NCBI RefSeq assembly: GCF_004217145.1
Contig: NZ_SHKR01000015.1
Span: 62,001-126,000, forward strand
Reading direction: 5' to 3'
Origin: Kribbella rubisoli
GTDB lineage: Bacteria; Actinomycetota; Actinomycetes; Propionibacteriales; Kribbellaceae
DNA length: 64,000 nucleotides
Numbering within the stretch: position 1 is the stretch's first letter; the number at the start of each line of letters is the position of its first letter. Below, one piece after another: positions 33,623-42,327 of this stretch. The position numbers were made by a program, and so were the translations under genes. Below the pieces are notes generated by a model that saw only the letters and a program-made list of their open reading frames with translations, was not told where the DNA came from and did no database searches.

Positions 33623-33723
33623 GGGGCCTCCCGGTCTGGACTGAGGAGCGGAGCGACGAGGGAAGACCGGGAGTAACAGCCCCGGGACCCGCCGCGCCGG
33701 AGGCGTGGCATCAGTACAGTCAT
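33619..33723 (-). CDS. Possible 34-residue basic peptide gene
   Basis: A reading frame starting MTVLMPRLRRGGSRGCYSRS and ending DREAP. Its ATG overlaps the aminotransferase stop as TGATG and its stop overlaps the next start as GTGA, so it fills the 100-bp gap exactly and would couple translation across it. It is arginine-rich with a single cysteine. Against it: the coding DNA contains a long inverted repeat (CTCCCGGTCT 33628-33637 with AGACCGGGAG 33664-33673), so the region may be a palindromic spacer. No ribosome site is needed if reinitiation occurs. Confidence 0.35.
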   Translation of the reverse strand: MTVLMPRLRRGGSRGCYSRSSLVAPLLSPDREAP

Positions 33724-34952
33724 CAGGCCTCCCGGGCCAGGGCTTTGTGCACCTTGCGGATCGCGGCGACGATGTCGTCGACGTCGGATTCGGTGTAGTT
33801 CTCGTTCCAGGGCAGCACGAGGAGGCGGTTGTTGATCAGCTCCTCGGCATTCGGGCACAGGCCGACCGGGTACGACACGTCCTGTAGCGGGAACCCGGAG
33901 TCGCCGTACGTGATCCGATCGCGGACGGCGGGTGCGGCGTAAAGCGGGCTGGTCAGGTACCCGCCGTTCGCCGGGATGCCCTCGGCGGACAGGGCTGCGG
34001 CCCACTCGCGCATGTCGCCGGCGGCTTCGGAGATGATCAGCGGGTACTGCCAGTACACATGGTCGTGCCCGTCGGGTGGCGGCGTGATACCGGCCAGGTC
34101 TTCGATCCCGGCGGTCGCTCGGAGAGCCGCCGTACGACGGTCCTCGATGACGCCGCGGAGCCGGTTCAGCTGGGCTCGCGTGACCGAGGCGACGAGCTCG
34201 GTCATGCGGTAGTTCAGCGCGAGGAACAGGTACGTCCGCTCGTCGGTGTCCCGCGGCCAGCCCTTGTCTGCGAACAGCCGCATCCGCCTGGCCTTCTGCG
34301 CGTCGTCGGTGACCGTGAGCCCGCCGTCGCCGGCGCTGATGTGCTTGGTCTGCTGCAGGCTGAAGCAGCCGATGTGCCCGATCCGGCCGACGAACGAGTC
34401 GCCGACCGGCGCGAGGTACGCCTGCGCGCAGTCCTCGATCAGCAGGATCCCGTGCTGGTCGCACAGCTCCCGCAGTTCGCGCACCCGCGCGGGCTTGCCG
34501 AACAGGTGTACGACGATCACCGCCTTGGTCCGCGGCGTGATCGCGGCCGCGACCGACTCGGGCGTCAGGTTCCCGGTGATCGGGTCGACGTCCGCGAACA
34601 CCGGTACGGCGTTCTGCATCATGATCGGGAACACCGTGCCCATGTCGCTGATCGGCGTGGTGATGATCTCGTCACCCGGCGTGGGGTTCACCGCGGCGAC
34701 GGCCAGGTGCAGGGCCGCCGTACCCGAGCTGCAGGTGACCGCGTGCCCGGCGCCGAGCAGCGACGCGAACTCCAGCTCGAGCGCAGGCACCTCGGTGCCC
34801 CAGGTGGCCGACAGCATGCCGCTGCGGAGCACCCGCTCGACCGCTTTGACCTCGTCGTCGCCGAAGCGCCGGCCGCTGGCGTTCATCACCGACGGCAGCG
34901 GGTCCGTGCGGACCGGCGGACCGCCGTCCCGGGCGAGCTGACTGTTCTCCAT
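33723..34952 (-). CDS. DegT/DnrJ/EryC1/StrS family PLP-dependent aminotransferase
   Basis: A 409-residue sugar/cyclitol aminotransferase. It opens MENSQLARDGGPPVRTDPLPS, a form typical of the StsC-like aminocyclitol and AHBA-synthase branches. Cofactor-binding landmarks are SSGTAALHLA, EDCAQAYLA and SLQQTKHISAGDGG, where Lys forms the internal aldimine. It transfers an amino group from Glu or Gln to a keto-sugar or keto-cyclitol, or runs in reverse in catabolism. ATG 34952 was chosen because it starts the family homology; it lies 16 bp after the propeller gene. Part of the operon 38819-32166. Confidence 0.9.
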   Translation of the reverse strand: MENSQLARDGGPPVRTDPLPSVMNASGRRFGDDEVKAVERVLRSGMLSATWGTEVPALELEFASLLGAGHAVTCSSGTAALHLAVAAVNPTPGDEIITTPISDMGTVFPIMMQNAVPVFADVDPITGNLTPESVAAAITPRTKAVIVVHLFGKPARVRELRELCDQHGILLIEDCAQAYLAPVGDSFVGRIGHIGCFSLQQTKHISAGDGGLTVTDDAQKARRMRLFADKGWPRDTDERTYLFLALNYRMTELVASVTRAQLNRLRGVIEDRRTAALRATAGIEDLAGITPPPDGHDHVYWQYPLIISEAAGDMREWAAALSAEGIPANGGYLTSPLYAAPAVRDRITYGDSGFPLQDVSYPVGLCPNAEELINNRLLVLPWNENYTESDVDDIVAAIRKVHKALAREA

Positions 34953-34968
34953 CACGAGAATCCTTTGC

Positions 34969-36897
34969 TTAGGGCAACGGTAGTTGGACGAGGTCGCGGT
35001 CGGCGAGACCCCAGACGCTGTGCCGGGCACCGCGTACCGGAGTCAGTTGCGGGACGGTGTACCAGCCGTCGCCCAGGTTGTTCACCAGCAGCCTCGCGGG
35101 ACCGTGGCCGAGCTGATACAGGTTCCCGCCGAAGTTCGTCTCACAGTAGACGCCGGTCCGGTCAGCGTGGATCTGGCCGTAGCCGGACAGCTTGTTCTCA
35201 CCGCGTACGGCGGTCTTGGTGCGCAGGTCGTAGCGGAACCAGCCGCCGCTGGTGCGTTTCAGTACGCCGTACAGGATCCCGTTGTGGACCGCGACACTCT
35301 GGATGGAGCGCTCGCCGGCGAGCGGTTCGACGGTCCAGAGCAGCTCGCGCCGGCAGAGGTCGAAGGCGGCGATCGCGGCCGAGGTGCGGGTCGGCGTGAT
35401 GCCGCCACCGCCCACCACGTCCCCGCCGAGGTACGCGATGCCGTCGACGATCGAGACCGTCATCACGCTCTGGTCGGGCAGGATCCCGAAGTGCACGTCG
35501 AGTTCGCCGGTGCGCACGTCCAGCAGCGTCAGGGCGCCGGTGAGCTTGCCCGTGCCGGGTGCCGACGCGATCGCGAGCAGCTTCGACTTCTCGTCGTACG
35601 CCGCCTGCCAGGGACGGATCTGCTCGTGATCGATCGTGCCGAAGCTGTGGACTTCTTTGGTCCGTGGGTTGACGCGGACGACTTCGGTGCTCGGGTACAG
35701 CGCGGAGTACAGCTCGCCGCGGACCCAGGTGAGCGTCTTCGCCTCGCCCGCGACGCGGAGGCGCCGGGTTGTGTCACCTGCGTGCTCGGTGATCACCCAG
35801 TGACCGCCGACGTACAGGTGCGGGTCGCCGAGCACGATCGACTGCGGCTTGTCCGGCGCGGGCGTGAACCCGGCGTCGATCAGGTCGAGCAGTTCGAACG
35901 AACCGGTGGAGACATCCAGCCACCAGAGCACGCCTGACCCGGTCGCGCCGAGCAGCGTCGTCGGGTTGAGGAACTCGAGCTTGCGGTGCTCGTCCTGCGG
36001 CGCCGGAGTCGCCACCGCGATGAGCCCCTCCGGCCCCCACTTCCAGACCGTTCCGGAGGTCCTCGTGGTGAGGTACGCCGTGCCGTCAACGGCGACTGTT
36101 ATCGCGTCGACCCCCGTTTCGCCGTCGGGGAGCGGCGTACTGCGGACGTCGGTGCCGTCGAGCGCCATGCTGAGCACCGCCTGGCTGCTGCCGACGAAGA
36201 TCCGGTCGTCCGTCGCCGCGAACGGGCCGAAGTTCTGCCCACGGGACGCATCGGGCGTGAGGTCCTTGAAGACCTTCGTACTCCGGTCGTACCCGACCAG
36301 CTGCGACGGCGTGTAGATCCCGGCGTACACGTAGTTGCCTGCGGCACCGACATACCGTCCGTACTGCGCCCCGGGCACCGGCGCGCCGAGCTGGGTCGGA
36401 GTGTTCGTTGCCGGGTCGATCTGCCAGACGGCGCCGTTCGGATAGCTGACCGCGAACACCTGTCCGTCGGGCGCCGTCGTCATGTCCCAGACGAAGCCGC
36501 CGGCACCGGCGAGCGTCCCGACGTGGGTCACGGAGCCGTCGGCGGGATCGAAGCAATAGACGTCGGCGACCGGGTAGAGCCCGGCATAGACTTTGCCTCC
36601 GGCAACAGTGATACCCCAGCCGCCTTCGCCGGTCGGCAGCTCGACGGTCCTCGTCACGACCCGGGTGGTCAGGTCGATCTCGGTCAGCCTTGGCGGGACG
36701 ATGCCGCGGCTGATGACGTAGGCGTGGCCGTCGTGCACCGCCATCGCGACGACAGCAGCCGTCACGACCGCGGGACCGGCGCTGGGCAGCGTTGATCCGT
36801 CGATGGGACTGTCCTCCGCATGAGCTGTGGTGGGCAGGGTCGTCAGGGCACCGGTGGCCAGCACACCGGCAAGCGCAGTACGGCGGGAGATGATCAT
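34969..36897 (-). CDS. Tat-exported beta-propeller (PQQ/YVTN-like) protein
   Basis: A 642-residue secreted protein. The signal peptide has a twin-arginine-like ISRRTALAGVL, and processing is expected after TAHA. The mature part consists of repeated strands with patterns such as GKVYAGLYPVADVYCFDPADGS, DGQVFAVSYPNGAVWQIDPATN and GELYSALYPSTEVVRVNPRTK, fitting two stacked or one large beta-propeller. No catalytic motif. It is a paralogue of the gene just upstream, with which it overlaps by ATGA. It is probably a substrate-binding or scaffold protein outside the cell. Confidence 0.85.
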   Translation of the reverse strand: MIISRRTALAGVLATGALTTLPTTAHAEDSPIDGSTLPSAGPAVVTAAVVAMAVHDGHAYVISRGIVPPRLTEIDLTTRVVTRTVELPTGEGGWGITVAGGKVYAGLYPVADVYCFDPADGSVTHVGTLAGAGGFVWDMTTAPDGQVFAVSYPNGAVWQIDPATNTPTQLGAPVPGAQYGRYVGAAGNYVYAGIYTPSQLVGYDRSTKVFKDLTPDASRGQNFGPFAATDDRIFVGSSQAVLSMALDGTDVRSTPLPDGETGVDAITVAVDGTAYLTTRTSGTVWKWGPEGLIAVATPAPQDEHRKLEFLNPTTLLGATGSGVLWWLDVSTGSFELLDLIDAGFTPAPDKPQSIVLGDPHLYVGGHWVITEHAGDTTRRLRVAGEAKTLTWVRGELYSALYPSTEVVRVNPRTKEVHSFGTIDHEQIRPWQAAYDEKSKLLAIASAPGTGKLTGALTLLDVRTGELDVHFGILPDQSVMTVSIVDGIAYLGGDVVGGGGITPTRTSAAIAAFDLCRRELLWTVEPLAGERSIQSVAVHNGILYGVLKRTSGGWFRYDLRTKTAVRGENKLSGYGQIHADRTGVYCETNFGGNLYQLGHGPARLLVNNLGDGWYTVPQLTPVRGARHSVWGLADRDLVQLPLP

Positions 36898-38819
36898 CGG
36901 AGCCCTCCGATGCGGATGAGGTCACGGCCCTTGATCGTGTAGAGCGCGTCGCCGTTGGGGGAGGTGGTGATCAGCGGATAGCTGTAGATCTGGGCGCCGA
37001 GGTTGTCGACCACGGTGGTGATTGTCAGCGCCAGCGTGATCTTGAAGACGCGGTTGTTGTCTGTGCCGTAGAGACCGGAGCGAGCGATCGTGAGCCGGCT
37101 CTGGGTCGTGCCGAGCGTAGCGCTGTTGACGAGCTTGCCGGTGCGGGGATCGAGGACGGCGAGCCGGCCGTCGTCGGTCGTCGCGTACAGGCGGCCGCGA
37201 TAGACGACGAGATCGCTGTAGCTCTGTGCCTTCGACAAGGGAGCGGTTGCCCACAGCACCTTGTTGCGGCGCAGGTCGAAGGCGACGACGGTTGCCTCGG
37301 GCAAGATCGGGTCGGTGCCGAGGCTGTTCCGGGTCGCACCGCCCAAGTAGGCGATGCCGTCTGCCGTGGTCACCGATCGGACCGATTGCTGCGGTACGAC
37401 GCCGCGGTGGACCTCGCGTTGCCCGGTGCTCAAGTGCTGCTCGACGAGCGTGCCGTCGTACTTGCCGTAGTCGGGTTCGGTGGAGATCAGCCAGGTGCGG
37501 GACCGGGCGTCGTACGCGGCATCGGTGGGGCGGGTCTGCTCGTTGCCGATCTGGCCGAGCTCGTGCAGGTCGGAGCCGTCGGGCTTCATCTGCCAGAGAC
37601 GAGCCAGCGTGTAGACGCCGAGGTAGATGTCGCGGCCGATCGGGGTCAGCGTCTTCGCCTCGCCGGGGAGGAACGTGCGAGTGCTGGCGCCGGTGGCGAG
37701 GTCGTGGACCTGGATGCCGGCCTTGCCGCTGACCAGCACGGAGGTCGGGGTCGCGGCAATCGCCATCGCCTGCTCGGGCGCGGGCGGGAGACCGGCCTGA
37801 CCGAGATCGGTGCCGGTGAACTCGCCGGTCGCCTCGTCGAAGTCGACGACCTGGCTGGTCAGCTCGGCGCGGATCGTCGAGCCGTCGACGAAGATCCGGT
37901 TGAAGTACGCCCCGTCGTACGGCGAGCCGAGTCTGGTCAGGGTGTTGTCGCGGTAGCGGTAGAGCGTGCCGGACGGGCGCGTGCCGAGGTAGATGTCGGG
38001 GCCGTCGATCGTGATCGCGGTGATGTACTGGTCGCCGCCGGGTGTCTGGACCTCGACCGGGTTGCTCAGGTCGGCGGTGTCGAAGACGAGCATCGTCCCG
38101 GTGGGGGAGAGGCTTGCGGCGAGCTTCGTTCCGTCGAGGGCGAGGGTGGCGACGAACGTACGGTCGGCGTACTTGGCCGGGAGCACGTCGCGGCGCTCGC
38201 CGGTCGCGCGATCGATCGCGATCAGGTGCGCCTTGGTGCCGACGCCCGCGTAGATCGTGGTCGCGTCGGCGGCGATGCTGCGGACGTACTGCTCGCCGGC
38301 GACGGCAGCGCCGTACGACTTGGTGGCGCCGGTGGCCGGGTCGTACTCGTGGACGGCGCCGTCCGGGTAGGTGCCTGCGACGATCTTGCCGTCCGGCGTC
38401 GCGGCGATCGACCAGATGAACGAGCCGAACTGCGTGACCTTGGTCGCGGTGCCGGTCGTGGTGTCGACCCGGTAAACGTCGCCGGGCGTGTAAAGGCCGA
38501 TGTACAGGTCGGTGCCGAGGTGGGTCATCGCCCACGCGCCCGCTCCGCTCGGTAGCGAGAACTTGCGGTCGACGGTCTTGCTGACCGGGTCGAATGCACC
38601 GACCTGGACGGGTGAGACGCCGGAGGTGATGGTCCAGATCCGGTCGCCGACCTGCTCGGCGACGCTCGTCGAGGTCACGGCGGATGCCGGACCGAGGTTG
38701 GTGACCGTTGGACTTTCGGTCACAGCCGGAATAGAGGCGCTGGCTGGCGCCGAAGCGGACACCAGCCCTGCGCAGATGACCAGAGCAGCGGTCAATCCCC
38801 GTGCGATTCGCTTGTCCAC
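36894..38819 (-). CDS. Secreted beta-propeller (PQQ/YVTN-like) protein, first operon gene
   Basis: A 641-residue secreted protein starting GTG 38819 (VDKRIARGLTAALVICAG) behind GGGAGG. It has a Sec-type signal peptide ending near ASASA. Its repeat pattern matches the downstream paralogue: DLYIGLYTPGDVYRVDTTTG, DGKIVAGTYPDGAVHEYDPATG, RDIYLGVYTLARLWQMKPDG. The paralogues align along the whole length, for example both have the EAKTLT and GVVPQQSV/GILPDQSV segments. This gene follows the promoter at 38863-38892. Probable extracellular ligand-binding protein; function unknown. Confidence 0.85.
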   Translation of the reverse strand: MDKRIARGLTAALVICAGLVSASAPASASIPAVTESPTVTNLGPASAVTSTSVAEQVGDRIWTITSGVSPVQVGAFDPVSKTVDRKFSLPSGAGAWAMTHLGTDLYIGLYTPGDVYRVDTTTGTATKVTQFGSFIWSIAATPDGKIVAGTYPDGAVHEYDPATGATKSYGAAVAGEQYVRSIAADATTIYAGVGTKAHLIAIDRATGERRDVLPAKYADRTFVATLALDGTKLAASLSPTGTMLVFDTADLSNPVEVQTPGGDQYITAITIDGPDIYLGTRPSGTLYRYRDNTLTRLGSPYDGAYFNRIFVDGSTIRAELTSQVVDFDEATGEFTGTDLGQAGLPPAPEQAMAIAATPTSVLVSGKAGIQVHDLATGASTRTFLPGEAKTLTPIGRDIYLGVYTLARLWQMKPDGSDLHELGQIGNEQTRPTDAAYDARSRTWLISTEPDYGKYDGTLVEQHLSTGQREVHRGVVPQQSVRSVTTADGIAYLGGATRNSLGTDPILPEATVVAFDLRRNKVLWATAPLSKAQSYSDLVVYRGRLYATTDDGRLAVLDPRTGKLVNSATLGTTQSRLTIARSGLYGTDNNRVFKITLALTITTVVDNLGAQIYSYPLITTSPNGDALYTIKGRDLIRIGGLR

Positions 38820-38862
38820 AAGGCCTCCCGGGACAGTACGCACTGAATTACGGTCATGGCTG

Positions 38863-38892
38863 AAATTAGCCGGACGTGCGTCAGTGCGTCAA
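38863..38892 (-). promoter_or_regulatory. Promoter of the propeller/aminotransferase/amidohydrolase operon
   Basis: On the minus strand TTGACG (38887-38892) is separated by 18 bases from TAATTT (38863-38868). The direct repeat TGCGTCA occurs at 38877-38883 and 38885-38891 on the plus strand, overlapping the -35 box and spacer. This is the place for an activator or repressor. The regulator gene ends just upstream at 38908. Confidence 0.65.
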
Positions 38893-38907
38893 CCGCTCGG
38901 GAAACAA

Positions 38908-40122
38908 TCAGAGATGAACGCGGTAAACAACCAGTGGGCGGCCGCTGCCGGTGCCGAGCTGGGTGCCGGTCGCATCGGCCAGGCCGGCGCGTTCGAGGCG
39001 GTTGAGGACGCGGCGTGCCGTACGCGGCTGGATGCCCAGGTAGTCGGCAACCGAACGCGTGGTCAGACCGTCCTCGGGGGTGGCGTGGACGAGTTCCTGC
39101 AGGCGCTCGAGGGTTGCCTTCGACAGGCCGGCGCGCTGGGCGAGCAGTTGCAGCTTCGACCGCTGCTGAGCGCGTGGTGCCGCCCCGCCGACGAGCACGA
39201 GATCGATGTCGTTGCGCAGCGAGACGACTGCCGCCGTACGCCCGGCAGTCCGCGCTCGGCCGAGGGCGCGGCGCGCCAATGCCTCGGTCTCGGTGCCGGA
39301 TCCGCCGATGCCGAAGCCGATCCGGACTGGTCCGAATTGTTCCTTCAACCGGGTCAGCATGCCCAGCTCGGTGAACGAGGCGGTCGCCTGCTCGAGCGGT
39401 CCGCGGGTCGCGATGACGAGCCACCGCTTGTCGTCGTACCGGATGACGCTGCCGCCGAGCGAGCCGGCCTCACGGCGCAGCGCGCTCTCGGCGTCGGGAG
39501 AGATCTCGACCAGGCCGAGGGCGATCTGCGCATCGTCACTGCGCAAAGCGTCATGGACGAGCAGCAGACTGTTCACCGCGCTGCGCACCGAGTGGATCGA
39601 CGGTGCCAGCCGCAGCGTGGTCTGCTCGGTCCGGAGCTTCTCGTACGCCGATCGCAGACAGGTGATCGCGACGGTCGCGCGGGCCTCGTGGTGGAACGCG
39701 AGGATCTCCTCGAGGCTCAGCCCAGGCCGGTACGGCAGCACGCGTACGCCGCTCGTCGGCAGGCCGACCTCGTCGAACGTCTCGCGGACCTCGGCCTCGT
39801 CGAGTACGTCGATACTGATCGAGGTGACGTCACGCCCCTCGCTGAGCAGCTGCACGAGGGCGCGCATCAGCGTGGCGCCGGTGTACTCGACGTGTGCGGC
39901 CGGCCGGTCGAGGAGGCCCTGCGCGGCGGCCATCTGGTACGGGACGACGCCGGTGAACAGCCACGCGTCGACGCTGCCCGGCGCGTTGGCCATCACCTTC
40001 GGCGTATCGGTCTCCCGCCGGTACCGCAGCGGGACGATCTCGACCCCACGCAGTCCTTTCAGGATCCGGCTGGTGGAGGTGACCAGGTCTGACGGTCCCA
40101 CCACCCCGATCGACGTCACCAT
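38908..40122 (-). CDS. Transcriptional regulator with C-terminal winged helix and GGDEF-like middle domain
   Basis: A 404-residue protein. The N-terminal half (MVTSIGVVGPSDLVTSTSRIL...) looks like a substrate-sensing alpha/beta domain. The middle contains VRIGFGIGGSGTETEALARRALGRA, the pattern of the degenerate GGDEF-like domain in CdaR/PucR-type regulators. The C-terminus is a helix-turn-helix: GLTTRSVADYLGIQPRTARRVLNRLERAGLADATG. Start ATG 40122 lies behind GGAGGGGG. It directly precedes the operon of secreted propellers and is the likely regulator of the promoter at 38863. The exact family is not recognised. Confidence 0.75.
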   Translation of the reverse strand: MVTSIGVVGPSDLVTSTSRILKGLRGVEIVPLRYRRETDTPKVMANAPGSVDAWLFTGVVPYQMAAAQGLLDRPAAHVEYTGATLMRALVQLLSEGRDVTSISIDVLDEAEVRETFDEVGLPTSGVRVLPYRPGLSLEEILAFHHEARATVAITCLRSAYEKLRTEQTTLRLAPSIHSVRSAVNSLLLVHDALRSDDAQIALGLVEISPDAESALRREAGSLGGSVIRYDDKRWLVIATRGPLEQATASFTELGMLTRLKEQFGPVRIGFGIGGSGTETEALARRALGRARTAGRTAAVVSLRNDIDLVLVGGAAPRAQQRSKLQLLAQRAGLSKATLERLQELVHATPEDGLTTRSVADYLGIQPRTARRVLNRLERAGLADATGTQLGTGSGRPLVVYRVHL

Positions 40123-40209
40123 GGCGGGGCCCCCTCCTTCATCGGCTCAGTCTCACCAGAACACCCCACCGCTGCAAGAACCCGCGCCGTCGTCGGCTAC
40201 GTTCCCCTC

Positions 40210-40821
40210 ATGGCACGCGTTGACGATTGGATCGACGAGGGTACGGCGAAGTGCCGCGAGGCACTGATCGACCTGGACGCCCCATCGGCGCTACCAGGCT
40301 GGAAACGACGGCATGTCGCGGCTCACCTGTCACTCAACGCCGAGGCCCTGGGCAACCTCGTCCACTGGGCCCGCACCGGCGAAGAACGCCCGATGTATCC
40401 GTCGCCGGAGGCTCGCAACGCCGACATCGAAGCCGGCGCCCTCCGCCCCGAGGCCGAACTCCGCTCCTGGTACGACGAGTCCGCCGCCGGACTGGCCGAC
40501 GCCATGTCAGCCCTCACAGCAACCCAATGGCAGTCCACAGTCCGCACCGCCCAAGGCGCCCCGATCCCCGCCACCCGAATCCCCTGGATGCGCTCCCGCG
40601 AGGTCCTCATCCACGCCGTAGACCTCTCCACCGGCCTCACCTTCGCCGACCTCCCCACCGACTTCCTAGAAGCCCTCTGCGAAGACATCCGCACCACGCG
40701 CCCCGACGTACCACCCGCCGAAGGCCCCCTCCCCGAACTAGCCGCCTACCTAGCCGGCCGCCCCTACACGAACATCACCACATCAGGTCACCCCGCCGCC
40801 CCCCTCCCACCCTGGCTCTGA
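40210..40821 (+). CDS. Maleylpyruvate isomerase family mycothiol-dependent enzyme
   Basis: A 203-residue DinB-superfamily protein of the MDMPI type. The metal-binding helix pattern is WKRRHVAAHLSLNAEALGNLVHW, then SREVLIHAVDLSTGLTF, giving the His-(Glu/Asn)-His set. Such enzymes use mycothiol as cofactor, supporting an actinobacterial host. The C-terminal half carries PTDFLEALCEDI. Its 3' end overlaps the convergent DinB gene by 34 bp. Substrate unknown. Confidence 0.85.
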   Translation: MARVDDWIDEGTAKCREALIDLDAPSALPGWKRRHVAAHLSLNAEALGNLVHWARTGEERPMYPSPEARNADIEAGALRPEAELRSWYDESAAGLADAMSALTATQWQSTVRTAQGAPIPATRIPWMRSREVLIHAVDLSTGLTFADLPTDFLEALCEDIRTTRPDVPPAEGPLPELAAYLAGRPYTNITTSGHPAAPLPPWL

Positions 40822-41402
40822 CCACGGGCGTACTCCATCCAGGTCTCGCGATCGATCTCGCCGGTGATGCGAGCCCGGTACATCCGCAGGTACTCCTCGT
40901 CGTCGGGCGACATCGGGTCACTCTCCCGACTCCCGACCCGACCGTCGAGCATCTCCCGCACGACGTCGGCATGCCCGGCGTGGCGGGTCGTGTCGAGCAA
41001 CACCGTGAGAACCATCGAGCGCAACGTCACCGCCGCGCCGGTGTGGTCCGTTCCCGGCGTGTCCAGCTCCAGCTCCTCGATCGACCGCGCCCCAGCCGCA
41101 CACGCCCGCTCGTACGCCGCGACGATCTCCCGGGTCGACTCGTCCGGCGTCGCCCACATGTCCAGGCCGTACCACAACTCCTCGTCGTCCTCCCACGGGA
41201 GCGTCTCCCGCTCCCGCCCGAAGGCCGACACCAGGTAGCCGGATGTCACCCCGGTGAGGTGTTTGATGATCCCGATCAAGTTGGTCCCGGTCGACGTCAT
41301 CGGCCGCCGAAGCTCGGCGTCGCTCAGCCCCTCTATCTTCCAGAGCAACGACCGCTGGATTTCGTCGAGGTGCTTGAGAAGCTGAGCCTTCTCGCTATCC
41401 AT
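40788..41402 (-). CDS. DinB-like protein (DUF664 type)
   Basis: A 204-residue four-helix-bundle protein. Metal-ligand positions are in NLIGIIKHLTGVTSGYLV and LLDTTRHAGHADVVREML. The RHAGHADVVRE motif is characteristic of DUF664 members. Thiol-dependent transferase or hydrolase activity is probable from the superfamily. It is the last gene of the minus-strand run that starts with kup and overlaps the upstream NTF2-like gene by 8 bp. Confidence 0.85.
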   Translation of the reverse strand: MDSEKAQLLKHLDEIQRSLLWKIEGLSDAELRRPMTSTGTNLIGIIKHLTGVTSGYLVSAFGRERETLPWEDDEELWYGLDMWATPDESTREIVAAYERACAAGARSIEELELDTPGTDHTGAAVTLRSMVLTVLLDTTRHAGHADVVREMLDGRVGSRESDPMSPDDEEYLRMYRARITGEIDRETWMEYARGQSQGGRGAAG

Positions 41403-41766
41403 CGGTCAGTGAGGCTCGGTAGGTGGGGGCGGGGAAGGGGTCGGCGAAGTACTGGGTTTCGTGGATTACCTTGTCGGCGGCGAATTGCATGATGGAGACG
41501 GAGTAGGTGGGGGTGCCGTCGTAGGTGATGGTGCATTCGCTGACCCAGAGGTCGTCGGTGCCGACGATGCGGCGGACGGTGAAGTGGCGGTCGGCGGGGT
41601 GGCTGCCGCGTTGGGCTGCGATGGTGGAGCGGCCGCGGAAGCGTTCGCCGGATTGGGGGTACTCGAGCACGGCGTCTTCGGCGTAGATCGCGTGTTCTGC
41701 CTCGACGTCACCGCTCTCGGACGCACTCCAGTGGGCTTCGATGGCTACCTTCTTCGGGATTGTCAT
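41395..41766 (-). CDS. SnoaL/NTF2-like small protein
   Basis: A 123-residue cone-fold protein: KVAIEAHWSASESGDVEAEHAIYAEDAVLEYPQSGERFRGR is the usual opening (seen as HWSASESGD, AIYAEDAVLEYP and ERFRGR). It binds a small hydrophobic ligand or acts as an isomerase/hydrolase; no catalytic residue is assigned. It lies directly after the reductase gene with no gap, so it is in the same operon. Confidence 0.8.
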   Translation of the reverse strand: MTIPKKVAIEAHWSASESGDVEAEHAIYAEDAVLEYPQSGERFRGRSTIAAQRGSHPADRHFTVRRIVGTDDLWVSECTITYDGTPTYSVSIMQFAADKVIHETQYFADPFPAPTYRASLTDG

Positions 41767-42327
41767 CTATCTCAGCACCTTGTAGTGGAGGTGGGTGACG
41801 TCGCGGGAGGGGAGTTGGCGGACTTGTTCCAGTTCGATCTGGGTGGCGGGGAGGTTGTCGAAGAGGCGGCGGCCCTGGCCGAGGAGGACGGGGACGACAT
41901 GGAGTTCCAGCTCGTCGAGTTCTCCGGCTGCGAGGAGGCACTGGGCGGCGCCGGCGCCGTGGACCAGTATGTTGCGGTCGCCCGCGGCGGCGCGGGCCTG
42001 GGCGGCGCAGGACTTCACGTCGGTGACGAAGCGCGAGCTGCCGGGCGCGACGTCGTTCTCGTCGACGTGGTGGGTGAGGACGAAGATCGGTACGCCGTCG
42101 TGGTGGTCCCCGCCCCAGCGGCCGGCGTGTTCGAAGGTGCGGCGGCCGGCGATGACGGCGCCGGTGGCGACTGCTTCGCCGTACACCTGGCCGCTCGGTC
42201 CGTCGGAGTTGCGGTCGTCGAGCCAGTTGAACAGCCGGAATCCGCCGCGTCCCATCGGCTCTTCCACGCTGTCGTCCGGTCCGACGACGTACCCGTCGAC
42301 GGACATGGTCATGTAGAGCACGATCAT
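41767..42327 (-). CDS. Dihydrofolate reductase family (RibD_C-type) protein
   Basis: A 186-residue NAD(P)H-binding reductase: MIVLYMTMSVDGYVVGPDDSV at the N-terminus, AVIAGRRTFEHAGRWGG for the cofactor site and ILVHGAGAAQCLLAAGELDELELHVVPVLLGQGRRLF in RibD style. These proteins are not essential folate enzymes; their substrates are mostly unknown. Its start overlaps the FAD oxidase stop as ATGA, so translation is coupled. Confidence 0.88.
   Translation of the reverse strand: MIVLYMTMSVDGYVVGPDDSVEEPMGRGGFRLFNWLDDRNSDGPSGQVYGEAVATGAVIAGRRTFEHAGRWGGDHHDGVPIFVLTHHVDENDVAPGSSRFVTDVKSCAAQARAAAGDRNILVHGAGAAQCLLAAGELDELELHVVPVLLGQGRRLFDNLPATQIELEQVRQLPSRDVTHLHYKVLR

Noticed and set aside
36922..38535. 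537-codon minus-strand open frame inside the propeller gene
   Set aside because: Same-strand shadow; the propeller frame has signal peptide and repeats.
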